A stretch of 17,640 nt of DNA, from contig NZ_DATLJA010000096.1 in NCBI RefSeq assembly GCF_035539115.1, positions 1 through 17,640 of the forward strand. Direction: 5' to 3'. The position numbers and the translations under genes are program-made. Positions 1 to 6,658 of the stretch are shown here, in pieces (the stretch's first letter is position 1; the number at the start of each line of letters is the position of its first letter). The stretch is from Desulfitobacterium_A sp035539115 (lineage in GTDB: Bacteria > Bacillota > Desulfitobacteriia > Desulfitobacteriales > Desulfitobacteriaceae). The notes under the pieces were generated by a model. That model did not search any database, was not told the origin of the DNA, and saw only the letters and a list, made by a program, of their open reading frames with translations.

Positions 1-173
1 ACCCGGCTTTCGCCGAGCTTTGCGATAAAGAAGACTTGGCCAGCGCCAAAGCGATGGCCTTAGTCGCCTTATCCTGCCGGACTTAACTACTTGCATCGTA
101 GGAAAGCGAAAACCGCTGGTTGCACTTAGAGTTTATCTGCCGGAAATTTATACTTTCTGTTAGTATAAAAAGA
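1..173 (-). repeat. dispersed structured intergenic repeat, copy A
   Basis: Read on the minus strand, this stretch closely matches the plus-strand sequence near the right end of the window and, over its 3' half, a shorter copy at 7660-7749. All three share the identical 15-mer CCGGCAGGATAAGGC (here 66-80). Copies A and C also share a small hairpin, ATACT-loop-AGTAT, at the 5' end. A minus-strand hairpin GGCCA/TGGCC (55-59 with 38-42), flanked by GACT/AGTC (62-65 with 33-36), has counterparts with changed bases but kept pairing in copy C. Further 3' a CTCGGC-GAAA-GCCGGG hairpin closes the element at the window edge, so this copy may continue outside. It starts directly at the T-tract of the uppP terminator. 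No ORF is evident. It may be a mobile REP-like element or a structured RNA; no known family is recognised. Confidence 0.8.
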
Positions 174-204
174 GAGGGCGCATAGTTCTCACCATACGCC
201 TCTT
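165..204 (-). terminator. intrinsic terminator of uppP
   Basis: On the minus strand, just past the uppP stop, AGAGGCGTAT pairs with ATGCGCCCTCT (one bulged base), followed by CTTTTTAT. The U-tract runs straight into repeat copy A. Confidence 0.7.
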
Positions 205-210
205 CAAGCT

Positions 211-990
211 CTACCTAAAAAGAAATAATAGAATAACACCCAGTCCGACAATAAAACGATAGATCACGAAAATTTTAAAGTTACTCGTTTTTAAATATCT
301 CAATAAAAATGAAATACTTAATAGCCCGACAATAAAAGCAGTAATAATTCCTACAACAAAGGCGAGATTGATATCCGAAGCGTTCAGGTGGCGGACACTG
401 AGAAGTCCTGCTCCCATGATAATCGGAGTAGATAATAAAAATGAGAACCTGGCCGCATCTTCCCGGGTCAAGGAAAGTAAGCGAGCAGCCGTCATCGTAC
501 TTCCAGCCCTTGAAACACCCGGGATAATTGCCAACGCTTGAGATAAGCCAATCAGTACGGCATCCATCAAAGTCATGGTTTCTAACGTTCTCAGTTGACG
601 CTTCCTATCTGCCCAGTAAAGAATCAAGCCCATCAAGATAAGCATACTGCCAATCAAAAGCGGAGAGCGAAAAACAGTTGCCGCTTTGTCCTCTAAGGCA
701 TATCCGATAAGCGCACCTGGAACTGTGGCAATAATCAAATACCAGAATAAACGTTTTTCGTTCGAAGGTTTTCGCCTGAGTGCGCCTTTAAATAAACTCA
801 CCCAATCCTTCCAGAAATAAAGAACAACAGCTAAGAGTGTCCCCATATGTAAGGCGACATCAAAGGTTAGACCCATATCTTTCCAGCCGAACAACCAAGG
901 AAGCAAAACAAGATGTGCCGAACTGGAAATGGGCAAAAACTCTCCCAATCCTTGAACAATCCCCATAATTATAGCTTGAAAAATCGTCAC
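211..990 (-). CDS. uppP: undecaprenyl-diphosphatase UppP (BacA family)
   Basis: Integral membrane phosphatase that dephosphorylates undecaprenyl pyrophosphate, recycling the lipid carrier of peptidoglycan synthesis; overproduction in this family gives bacitracin tolerance. The 259-residue length is normal. The two signature regions are visible: GLGEFLPISSSAHL (residues 14-27, with Glu17 and the Ser run) and PGVSRAGST (157-165, with the Ser-Arg pair). The protein is hydrophobic almost throughout, fitting about eight membrane segments. The second motif has Ala where SRSGST is more usual. The start is GTG (988-990), supported by GGAGG about 9 bases upstream. It lies downstream of a same-strand TetR gene, separated by a perfect 14-bp palindrome, and is followed by its own terminator. 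Function is secure by motif. Confidence 0.95.
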   Translation of the reverse strand: MTIFQAIIMGIVQGLGEFLPISSSAHLVLLPWLFGWKDMGLTFDVALHMGTLLAVVLYFWKDWVSLFKGALRRKPSNEKRLFWYLIIATVPGALIGYALEDKAATVFRSPLLIGSMLILMGLILYWADRKRQLRTLETMTLMDAVLIGLSQALAIIPGVSRAGSTMTAARLLSLTREDAARFSFLLSTPIIMGAGLLSVRHLNASDINLAFVVGIITAFIVGLLSISFLLRYLKTSNFKIFVIYRFIVGLGVILLFLFR

Positions 991-1037
991 TTTTTTAATC
1001 CTCCATTATTTTTGTACCCTATAACTATATCACAATC

Positions 1038-1069
1038 AAAGGATAGTTAAACTATTTTAACTATCCTTT
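1038..1069. promoter_or_regulatory. perfect 14-bp inverted repeat between tetR and uppP
   Basis: AAAGGATAGTTAAA (1038-1051), a CTAT loop and its exact reverse complement (1056-1069). It sits 39 bases after the TetR stop and about 50 bases before the uppP start. It may be the tetR terminator, although no good U-tract follows on the minus strand. It may also be an operator: a -10-like TATAGT lies just downstream, with the palindrome over the -35 position of a uppP promoter. Confidence 0.6.
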
Positions 1070-1108
1070 AACAGGATTCTTTGCTAACTACTTGCTGGAG
1101 GACTGTGG

Positions 1109-1690
1109 CTAGGCTTTAATTTTTTGTTCGGACAATCCTTCAAGGAAAAGGCTAATAATCCTTTGCATTTCTTCTTTAAGGTCCCCTTCCTGAGTGACGT
1201 GCCAATGAATGAAATGTTGCAAGACCATCCCTTCCAGACTTTCTGCTAAAAAACCTGGATTGAAACGATCCGAGATTTCACCTTCCCGCTGCCCATATGT
1301 TAATACCCCAATAATTCCATAATGAAGCCCTTTATCCAGTTCAGCATAATCCCTGTTTTTTATGGTGACCCAGGCAATCTCGCGTTCGTGCACCATAAAA
1401 TCAGCCCAAGCCTCCAGCAAGTCAGATAACCTCTCGCGAATCGTATTCCTTTGCGTTTGCCGTCCAATCTGGATTAATTCTTGATAACGACGTCGCGAAA
1501 ATTCCAAGACTACTGCTTCCTTCGATTCAAAGTAATTATAGAACGTACCCTTACCCACATCTGCACATTGAGTAATTCGTTCAACCGAGGTCGTTTCATA
1601 ACCCTGAGTTTGAAAGAGCTGGAGAGCTGTGTTATAAAGTCGTTCGTATGTTTCCTGCTTTTTTCTCTCGCGACGTGAGATTTCAGACAT
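1109..1690 (-). CDS. TetR/AcrR-family transcriptional regulator
   Basis: DNA-binding repressor of the TetR family, 193 residues from the preferred start. The N-terminal helix-turn-helix is clear: a helix ending in TALQLFQTQGYETTSVERI, then the turn and recognition helix CADVGKGTFYNYFESKEAV. The rest is an alpha-helical ligand and dimer domain with no recognisable ligand signature. An ATG three codons upstream (1697-1699) is possible, but the ribosome-binding sequence AAAGGA ends right at it and is about 8 bases from the ATG at 1690, which is therefore preferred. A small hydrophobic ORF precedes it and uppP follows. Two CCAGTAT repeats (from 1705 and from 1741) lie upstream and could be autoregulatory sites. 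Its target is unknown; uppP is the obvious candidate by position only. Confidence 0.9.
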   Translation of the reverse strand: MSEISRRERKKQETYERLYNTALQLFQTQGYETTSVERITQCADVGKGTFYNYFESKEAVVLEFSRRRYQELIQIGRQTQRNTIRERLSDLLEAWADFMVHEREIAWVTIKNRDYAELDKGLHYGIIGVLTYGQREGEISDRFNPGFLAESLEGMVLQHFIHWHVTQEGDLKEEMQRIISLFLEGLSEQKIKA

Positions 1691-1785
1691 AGAAACCATC
1701 CTTTCCAGTATATGGTAAACAAGTTATTTTCATTAATTCGCCAGTATCCATATATTTCCTTCTAGGAAGAGGAACTTTATCCTAA

Positions 1786-1911
1786 TCAGCTCTGAGGTAA
1801 TCGAGACTTCGGTGAAATATTCACTCCCAAAATATAGAATGCAAGAATAAGCAAGCCAAAATGCCAGAGTTTGAGATTCGGTCTAGGTTCTTGAGATGCA
1901 CTATATTTCAA
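1786..1911 (-). CDS. hidden 41-residue single-pass membrane micro-protein
   Basis: An uninterrupted ORF starting with TTG (1909-1911), with a full AGGAGG (minus strand of 1918-1923) six bases upstream and a TGA stop at 1786-1788. It encodes a polar N-terminus (KYSASQEPRPNLK), one hydrophobic segment of about 15 residues (LWHFGLLILAFYILGV) and a basic polar tail ending PKSRLPQS. This is the shape of a single-span membrane peptide. It lies between guaB and tetR on the same strand. The guaB terminator is only about 18 bases before its Shine-Dalgarno sequence, so it would need read-through from guaB or a very short promoter. No family is recognised and no function is proposed. The match of ribosome-binding site, start and hydrophobic profile is the only evidence. 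Confidence 0.5.
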   Translation of the reverse strand: MKYSASQEPRPNLKLWHFGLLILAFYILGVNISPKSRLPQS

Positions 1912-1940
1912 AATTTACCTCCTAAGAAGGTTCAACTAAA

Positions 1941-1971
1941 TTCAGGTGGAGCCATCAAAACTCCACCTGAA
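1941..1971 (-). terminator. hairpin after guaB
   Basis: A perfect 11-bp stem TTCAGGTGGAG/CTCCACCTGAA with a 9-base loop, 23 bases beyond the guaB stop. The following minus-strand bases (TTTAGTTG) make only a weak U-tract, so some read-through into the downstream small ORF is plausible. Confidence 0.7.
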
Positions 1972-1993
1972 ATAAGGTTGCTATATAAAGTTT

Positions 1994-3448
1994 TTAAAGA
2001 CTATAGTTTGGGGATTCTTTGGTAATCGTTACATCATGAGGATGGCTTTCCCTGAGACCCGCTTGCGTCATCCGGATAAACTGGCTTTCCGTCCTTAGCA
2101 CTTCAAGGTTTTTCGCCCCGCAATATCCCATGCCAGCACGTAAGCCACCAATCATCTGATAGACCGTATCAGCCATAGAGCCCTTAAACGGAACCCTACC
2201 CTCAATTCCTTCTGGAACAAGTTTTTGTTCTTTTTCCTGGAAGTAGCGATCTCGGCTTCCAGCCTTCATAGCCGAGATAGAACCCATACCACGATAGACT
2301 TTAAAACTTCGACCTTGATAAATTTCTGTATCTCCTGGGCTTTCTTCTGTACCAGCGAAGAGACTCCCGATCATCACTGTGTTTGCACCTGCCGCTAAAG
2401 CCTTCACGATATCCCCGGAAAATTTAATTCCACCATCGCCAATAATCGGAATTCCATGTTTACTTGCCTCTTCAGAACAATTCATGATCGCTGTAATTTG
2501 TGGAACACCAATTCCAGCGACAACCCTAGTCGTGCAAATTGAACCCGGTCCGATTCCAACCTTAATAGCGTCGGCACCCGCCTCAATCAAAGCGCGAGTT
2601 GCCTTTGCGGTCGCTACGTTACCTGCAATAATTTGCAACTCTGGAAAGGCTTCACGCAATTCCCTGACCATTTGGAGAACGCCGCGGGAGTGACCATGAG
2701 CGGTATCAAGTACAATAACATCTGCTCCTGCCTTATATAAAGCATCGGCGCGTTCAATCGTATCCGCAGTGACCCCAACGGCTGCTCCTACCCGTAAACG
2801 GCCTCTCTCATCTTTAGCCGAATTGGGGTATTGTCGGGCTTTCTCGATATCCTTAATCGTGATTAGCCCTTTAAGATAACCGTCTCCATCAACGATTGGA
2901 AGCTTTTCAATGCGATGGTGCGCTAAAATTTCTTTAGCATGTTCCAAAGTCGTCCCCACCGGAGCCGTCACTAAGTTTTCCTTGGTCATGACCTCACCAA
3001 TGAAACGGTCAAAGTCCTTGACAAAACGCAGGTCTCGATTTGTTAAAATCCCAACCAGTTTCCCCTCGACTGTTATGGGAACGCCTGAAATCCGATAGCG
3101 TGCCATTAAATCCAAGCAATCTTGGATCTTGTCATTCGGGTGTAAAAATATAGGATCAGTAATGACGCCATGTTCGGAACGTTTAACCTTATTCACTTCC
3201 ATGGCCTGTTGCTCGATGCTCATATTCTTGTGAATAATCCCGATTCCACCTTCACGAGCCATCGCAATCGCCATCCGTGAATCCGTAACGGTATCCATTC
3301 CTGCACTCATCAACGGAATATTAAGTTTAATTTTAGGGGTCAGATAGGTGCTGACATCCACATCGCGGGGAAGCACATCCGATTTCGCGGGCACAAGTAA
3401 GACATCATCAAACGTAAGACCTTCACCAATAATTTTGTCTGAAAACAT
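1994..3448 (-). CDS. guaB: inosine-5'-monophosphate dehydrogenase
   Basis: Oxidises IMP to XMP with NAD, the committed step of GMP synthesis, in the cytoplasm. At 484 residues it is the usual bacterial form. A split (beta/alpha)8 barrel encloses a CBS pair at about residues 95-205 (GVITDPIFLHPND and MTKENLVTAP begin the two repeats). The catalytic loop GIGPGSICTTR carries Cys305. The phosphate-binding segment GDGGIKFSGD is at about 337-346. The flap has SRDRYFQ (Arg-Asp-Arg-Tyr around 399-402) and EGIEGRVP (about 413-420). The ATG is preceded by AAAGGAG at good spacing. The gene stands alone, with an extended -10 just upstream and a hairpin after the stop. No guanine riboswitch fits in the short leader. 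Nothing unusual was seen in it. Confidence 0.98.
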   Translation of the reverse strand: MFSDKIIGEGLTFDDVLLVPAKSDVLPRDVDVSTYLTPKIKLNIPLMSAGMDTVTDSRMAIAMAREGGIGIIHKNMSIEQQAMEVNKVKRSEHGVITDPIFLHPNDKIQDCLDLMARYRISGVPITVEGKLVGILTNRDLRFVKDFDRFIGEVMTKENLVTAPVGTTLEHAKEILAHHRIEKLPIVDGDGYLKGLITIKDIEKARQYPNSAKDERGRLRVGAAVGVTADTIERADALYKAGADVIVLDTAHGHSRGVLQMVRELREAFPELQIIAGNVATAKATRALIEAGADAIKVGIGPGSICTTRVVAGIGVPQITAIMNCSEEASKHGIPIIGDGGIKFSGDIVKALAAGANTVMIGSLFAGTEESPGDTEIYQGRSFKVYRGMGSISAMKAGSRDRYFQEKEQKLVPEGIEGRVPFKGSMADTVYQMIGGLRAGMGYCGAKNLEVLRTESQFIRMTQAGLRESHPHDVTITKESPNYSL

Positions 3449-3477
3449 ATTAAACTCCTTTCGAATGTTTTCTAATT

Positions 3478-3486
3478 AGTATATCA
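3478..3486 (-). promoter_or_regulatory. putative guaB promoter, extended -10
   Basis: Minus-strand TGATATACT (extended -10, TGnTATACT) lies 30 bases before the guaB ATG, predicting a leader of roughly 20-25 bases. The -35 region is weak. A second possible pair, TTGCAG-N18-TATATT, lies farther upstream. Confidence 0.45.
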
Positions 3487-3578
3487 GAATATCGACCAAT
3501 ATAGTAGTATTTTTTATAAAACTGCAAAGAATGTAAAACCTAGTCGCTGAAATTCTCATTCACCCCCTACCTAAAAAA

Positions 3579-3587
3579 TGCTATGAT
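3579..3587 (+). promoter_or_regulatory. putative promoter of the HD-domain gene, extended -10
   Basis: TGCTATGAT is a good extended -10 (TGnTATGAT), 33 bases before the HD-domain ATG. No convincing -35 was seen. Confidence 0.45.
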
Positions 3588-3620
3588 AGAAAAGGCTCCG
3601 AGTCTTTGAGGAGGTGCGCG

Positions 3621-4127
3621 ATGTTTTATCGGATTCTGCAATTTTATCATGGCTTATTTCCTCGGATCAGCTCTGAAGATATTCGCCTTGTCCAGTCTTT
3701 TTTATCTGCAGCTCCAATTTCCCTGTTTGAGGAACAATCACCTGCTGACCAACGACATGCACTCGATGTGGCCATTGATTTGCTGCAAAATCAGACGCAT
3801 CTGCCCTCTTCTCAGAAAAGCATTTTAATTCAAGCCGCTCTTCTGCATGATTGTGGCAAAACATGCTACCCCTTAAAAATCTGGCAGAGAATATATATCG
3901 TCCTGTGTGCCAAACTTCCGTATACGCTTCAGAAATCCCTCAAAGCGCTCACAAATTATCAAGCGTTATCACTTCCACTCACCTTGGCTCAGGAACATCC
4001 TGAATGGGGAGCAAAACTTGCCTCTCAGGCTGGCTTAAATGAAGAGGTCGTAGAACTAATCCGTTACCATCATACCCCACGTTCTGAGGCGGGAAAGTTA
4101 CTTCACGCCGCAGATAACCGTCATTAG
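3621..4127 (+). CDS. HD-domain (HDIG-type) metal-dependent phosphohydrolase
   Basis: A 168-residue protein that is little more than one HD domain. Metal-binding elements appear in order: the His of QRHALDVA, the central LLHDCGK His-Asp pair, the His of AQEHPEWGAKLA, the paired His of IRYHHTP and a final Asp in LLHAAD. This arrangement belongs to the HD superfamily of phosphohydrolases acting on nucleotides or phosphoesters; the substrate cannot be read from the sequence. The real start is the ATG at 3621, with GGAGG six bases upstream. A TTG at 3606 is in frame, but the ribosome-binding site lies inside that extension. It is divergent from guaB, convergent with the dipeptidase-PHP-aminotransferase run, and shares a bidirectional terminator with it. 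The C-terminus ends a few residues after the last metal ligand, so the domain is compact but complete. Confidence 0.85.
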   Translation: MFYRILQFYHGLFPRISSEDIRLVQSFLSAAPISLFEEQSPADQRHALDVAIDLLQNQTHLPSSQKSILIQAALLHDCGKTCYPLKIWQRIYIVLCAKLPYTLQKSLKALTNYQALSLPLTLAQEHPEWGAKLASQAGLNEEVVELIRYHHTPRSEAGKLLHAADNRH

Positions 4128-4134
4128 AGAAGAT

Positions 4135-4197
4135 GAAAATAAATAGAGAAAGCCTAAGACTTGGGTTCAAGGTTTAGGCTTTCTCTATTTATTTTTC
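4135..4197. terminator. bidirectional intrinsic terminator
   Basis: A stem of about 22 bp (4135-4157 with 4174-4197, core AGAGAAAGCCTAA) with A-rich and T-rich flanks suits termination in both directions, between the HD gene (+) and the coiled-coil gene (-). The last codon and stop of the minus-strand gene lie inside the stem. Confidence 0.85.
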
Positions 4198-4485
4198 GAT
4201 TTCTTCCTGTAATTCCATTATTTTACGGTTTTTTGAAAAGATCCATTTGGCAAACCGAGTATTATCCCGTTGTAACCGAACGTTTTCTTTTTCCAGCTTG
4301 TGAACTAGAGTCACTTTTTCCCGTTCCACTTTTTCCAGCAGGTTCATCAAGACCCTCCGACTCACTCTTAAATGTTCAATCCGCTGCTCCAATTCATTCA
4401 CGCGGAACTTTGTAACTCGCAACTCTTCGCGAAGATTTTTTAATTCATCTTGGCTATTCAAGCCGTACACCCCCGGCACTTTCAT
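4189..4485 (-). CDS. small coiled-coil protein of unknown function
   Basis: A 98-residue, highly charged protein with no membrane segment or signal peptide. From about residue 12 to the end it is a near-continuous heptad pattern (LKNLREELRVTKFRVNELEQ, then LMNLLEKVEREKVTLVHKL, then EKENVRLQRDN), predicting a long parallel coiled coil. A short WIFSKNRK segment breaks the pattern near residue 81. It starts at ATG with GAGG about 9 bases upstream. It is the last gene after the aminotransferase, 39 bases from its stop, so it is probably co-transcribed. Its own stop codon sits within the terminator stem. It matches no family I can name. A structural or scaffold role is possible, but nothing ties it to the enzyme genes upstream except position. 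Confidence 0.75.
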   Translation of the reverse strand: MKVPGVYGLNSQDELKNLREELRVTKFRVNELEQRIEHLRVSRRVLMNLLEKVEREKVTLVHKLEKENVRLQRDNTRFAKWIFSKNRKIMELQEEIEK

Positions 4486-4524
4486 ATATCGTTTCCTCTA
4501 TATTCTATGCCCGAGAAATGTTAT

Positions 4525-5691
4525 TTAATCCTTGCAGTTTAAATACTCTTGCACTCTCCTTACAGCTTCACGAAGAACATCTTCTTCCTGAACTAAAGCA
4601 ATCCGGACGAATCCCTCTCCGTATTCGCCAAAACCGACTCCTGGAACGACAATCACGCCCGCTTCACGCGCTAACTCAGTAGCAAAGGTTAAGGAGTCTT
4701 GCTTCGTTGGAACGGGTGCCCAAATGAACATCGACCCCTTCGGGACAGGAATCCTCCACCCCGCTTCAGCACATCCCTGAATCCAAACATCTCTCCTCTT
4801 TTGGTAAGTTGCCCGGGTCTCTTCCACTTGAGGTTGAGGAGTGCTTAACGCATAGGAGCCTGCTTTCAAGATCGGAGCAAATATGCCGTAATCGATATTT
4901 GATTTAAGTTCACTCAGTGCTTCAATAACCTCGGGATTGCCGACGACAAACCCTAACCGCGCTCCCGCAAAATTATAGGTTTTGGATAAGGAATGGAACT
5001 CAACGCCAACCTTTTTGGCTTCCTCTGCTTGCAAGAAGCTCACAGGTCGATAGCCGTCATAAGCAAGCTCTGAATAGGCCACATCATGGCAAATAATAAT
5101 ATCATAGGTTTGCGCGAATTTGACAACCTTATTGAAAAATTCTAACGGGGCGACGGCAGCTGTAGGATTGTTCGGATAATTTAATACCATAAGTTTGGCT
5201 TTATGCGCAAGCTCAGGATCAATCGCATCTAAATCCGGCAAAAATTTATTTTCAGCTAATAAGGGTAGCGAAACCTTTCGCCCACCCGCGAGAACAAGAC
5301 CTGCTGTATAAATTGGATAGCCTGGATCAGGTATAAAGGCCAACTCACCAGGGTCAATCAACGCCAAGAAGACATGCGCTAGTCCATCTTGAGAGCCTAT
5401 CAACGGCAGGACTTCAGATTCCGGATCTAAGCTCACCCCAAAGCGTTCCTTATACCAATTTGCACAGCTTTCCCTAAATTCCTTCGTTCCTCGACTTAAG
5501 GTATAGCCATATTGTGCTCCATCCAATGCCGCCTGACTCAGCACTTTTCTTATGTCTAAGGACGGTGGTCGGTCTGGACTACCGATACTTAAGTTGATGA
5601 GATCTTTTCCCTGCGCTTGTAAATCAAGTTTGAGATTATCCATCTCTGTAAATACTGAGGCTCCTAACCCTTGTAGACGCTGTGCTTTCAT
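4525..5691 (-). CDS. class I/II PLP aminotransferase, LL-diaminopimelate aminotransferase-like
   Basis: A 388-residue fold-type I aminotransferase. Visible cofactor and substrate residues include NYPNNPT (171-177, Asn that contacts PLP), CHDVAYSE (201-208, Asp203 and Tyr206), the Schiff-base lysine in SLSKTYN (Lys237) with downstream Arg245, and the carboxylate-binding Arg363 in GEGFVRIAL. The N-terminal INLSIGSPDRPP and the PDPGYPIY segment (121-128) resemble the DapL-like branch that makes LL-diaminopimelate for lysine and cell wall. The stretch after the catalytic lysine, NFAGARLGF, lacks the Trp of the common TGWRLG, so a different amino-acid substrate is possible. The ATG has GGAGG six bases upstream. 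It lies 46 bases after the PHP gene and 39 before the coiled-coil gene, consistent with one transcript. The aminotransferase call is certain; the substrate is not. Confidence 0.85.
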   Translation of the reverse strand: MKAQRLQGLGASVFTEMDNLKLDLQAQGKDLINLSIGSPDRPPSLDIRKVLSQAALDGAQYGYTLSRGTKEFRESCANWYKERFGVSLDPESEVLPLIGSQDGLAHVFLALIDPGELAFIPDPGYPIYTAGLVLAGGRKVSLPLLAENKFLPDLDAIDPELAHKAKLMVLNYPNNPTAAVAPLEFFNKVVKFAQTYDIIICHDVAYSELAYDGYRPVSFLQAEEAKKVGVEFHSLSKTYNFAGARLGFVVGNPEVIEALSELKSNIDYGIFAPILKAGSYALSTPQPQVEETRATYQKRRDVWIQGCAEAGWRIPVPKGSMFIWAPVPTKQDSLTFATELAREAGVIVVPGVGFGEYGEGFVRIALVQEEDVLREAVRRVQEYLNCKD

Positions 5692-5737
5692 CTTTTTCCT
5701 CCTATTCTAGCTATTTTCTTTCGAAGACTGGCGTAAT

Positions 5738-6616
5738 TTAAAACTCCATCGGGAGTAAGTTTGCTTTTCCCTTTTGACTTATGGCTAACTGACGGATTTG
5801 CTTGACGACCTCATAGGAAACTCCCCAGCCTCCGAGTTTAACCTCAGGCTTGCGTTCTTCCCCATGGAAATCTGAACCTCCCGTCTTAATTAAATGAAAC
5901 TGTTCCGCTATAATGCTGTAATCTCGTTCATCCTCAGGGGTATGTTCAGAATGGCTCACTTCTATTCCCTGTAACCCCACTTTAACCCAGGACGAGATTT
6001 GATTTCTAAGCTGGTGCACTCCAGGATGAGCTAAAACGGCTACACCGCCAGCTGTCCGAATAAGCTTAATCCCTTCCTCCGGAGTAAGCTTTAGACGGGG
6101 AATGTAGGCTAGAGCTCCTATCCCAATATATGAATCAAACGCCTCTTTAATTGTTTTTACATATCCACGCTGCATAAGCGCTTGCGCAACATGCGGGCGA
6201 CCGACAGACTCACCTAAGGCAATTGCTTTAATCTCTTCGACCGTGATTTCTATTTTCAAGTCGTGTAAGCGACCCAAGATCTTCAACATTCTCCTGATTC
6301 TAGCCTCGCGGAGTTCTTGAAGTTTCTCCTGAAACTGGCCTGATTCCGGATCAGGCTCATAACCGAGGATATGGACCTCTAACCCTTGCCACTCTGTATT
6401 CAACTCGATCCCTCGAAGAATTTCGACACCATACTCCTCTCCCGCTTTTAATCCCTCACCCCAACCACTGATGGTGTCATGATCCGTTATTCCGACTGCT
6501 TTCAGCCCCAGCTTGGAAGCCTCTTGAATAAGCCCCCTTGGTGTGAATAAACCATCGGATGATGTCGTGTGACAATGCAAATCTACCTCTGGAAAACTCG
6601 AAGATTGTGTAAGCAT
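5738..6616 (-). CDS. PHP-domain metal-dependent phosphoesterase (RNase AM/YciV-like)
   Basis: A 292-residue protein with all PHP motifs: VDLHCHTTSSDG (His14, His16, Asp21), GITDHDT (Asp45, His46), the Glu in RGIELNTEW (Glu71), HILGY (His82), VLAHPG (His197), SHSEHTPED (around 221-229) and GGSDFHG (Asp249, His251). Insertions between motifs 3 and 4 match the small-protein group with 5'-3' exoribonuclease or 3',5'-nucleoside bisphosphate phosphatase activity (RNase AM/YciV), rather than DNA polymerase PHP domains or histidinol phosphatase. That substrate assignment is family inference. The ATG has AGAGG at normal spacing. It is the second gene of the dipeptidase run, 42 bases after the previous stop. 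No anomalies were seen. Confidence 0.88.
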   Translation of the reverse strand: MLTQSSSFPEVDLHCHTTSSDGLFTPRGLIQEASKLGLKAVGITDHDTISGWGEGLKAGEEYGVEILRGIELNTEWQGLEVHILGYEPDPESGQFQEKLQELREARIRRMLKILGRLHDLKIEITVEEIKAIALGESVGRPHVAQALMQRGYVKTIKEAFDSYIGIGALAYIPRLKLTPEEGIKLIRTAGGVAVLAHPGVHQLRNQISSWVKVGLQGIEVSHSEHTPEDERDYSIIAEQFHLIKTGGSDFHGEERKPEVKLGGWGVSYEVVKQIRQLAISQKGKANLLPMEF

Positions 6617-6658
6617 GATGTTTTCCTCTTTTCACGAAAATCCAAACCATATACCTAT

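Noticed and set aside
1..173. Integron attC site, CRISPR array or c-di-GMP/cobalamin riboswitch as identity of the dispersed repeat
   Set aside because: There are no regularly spaced repeats and spacers, no integrase or Cas genes, and none of the conserved riboswitch core sequences is present.
2379..2693. 104-codon plus-strand ORF inside guaB
   Set aside because: It is antisense to the conserved IMP dehydrogenase catalytic region; composition is typical of a shadow frame.
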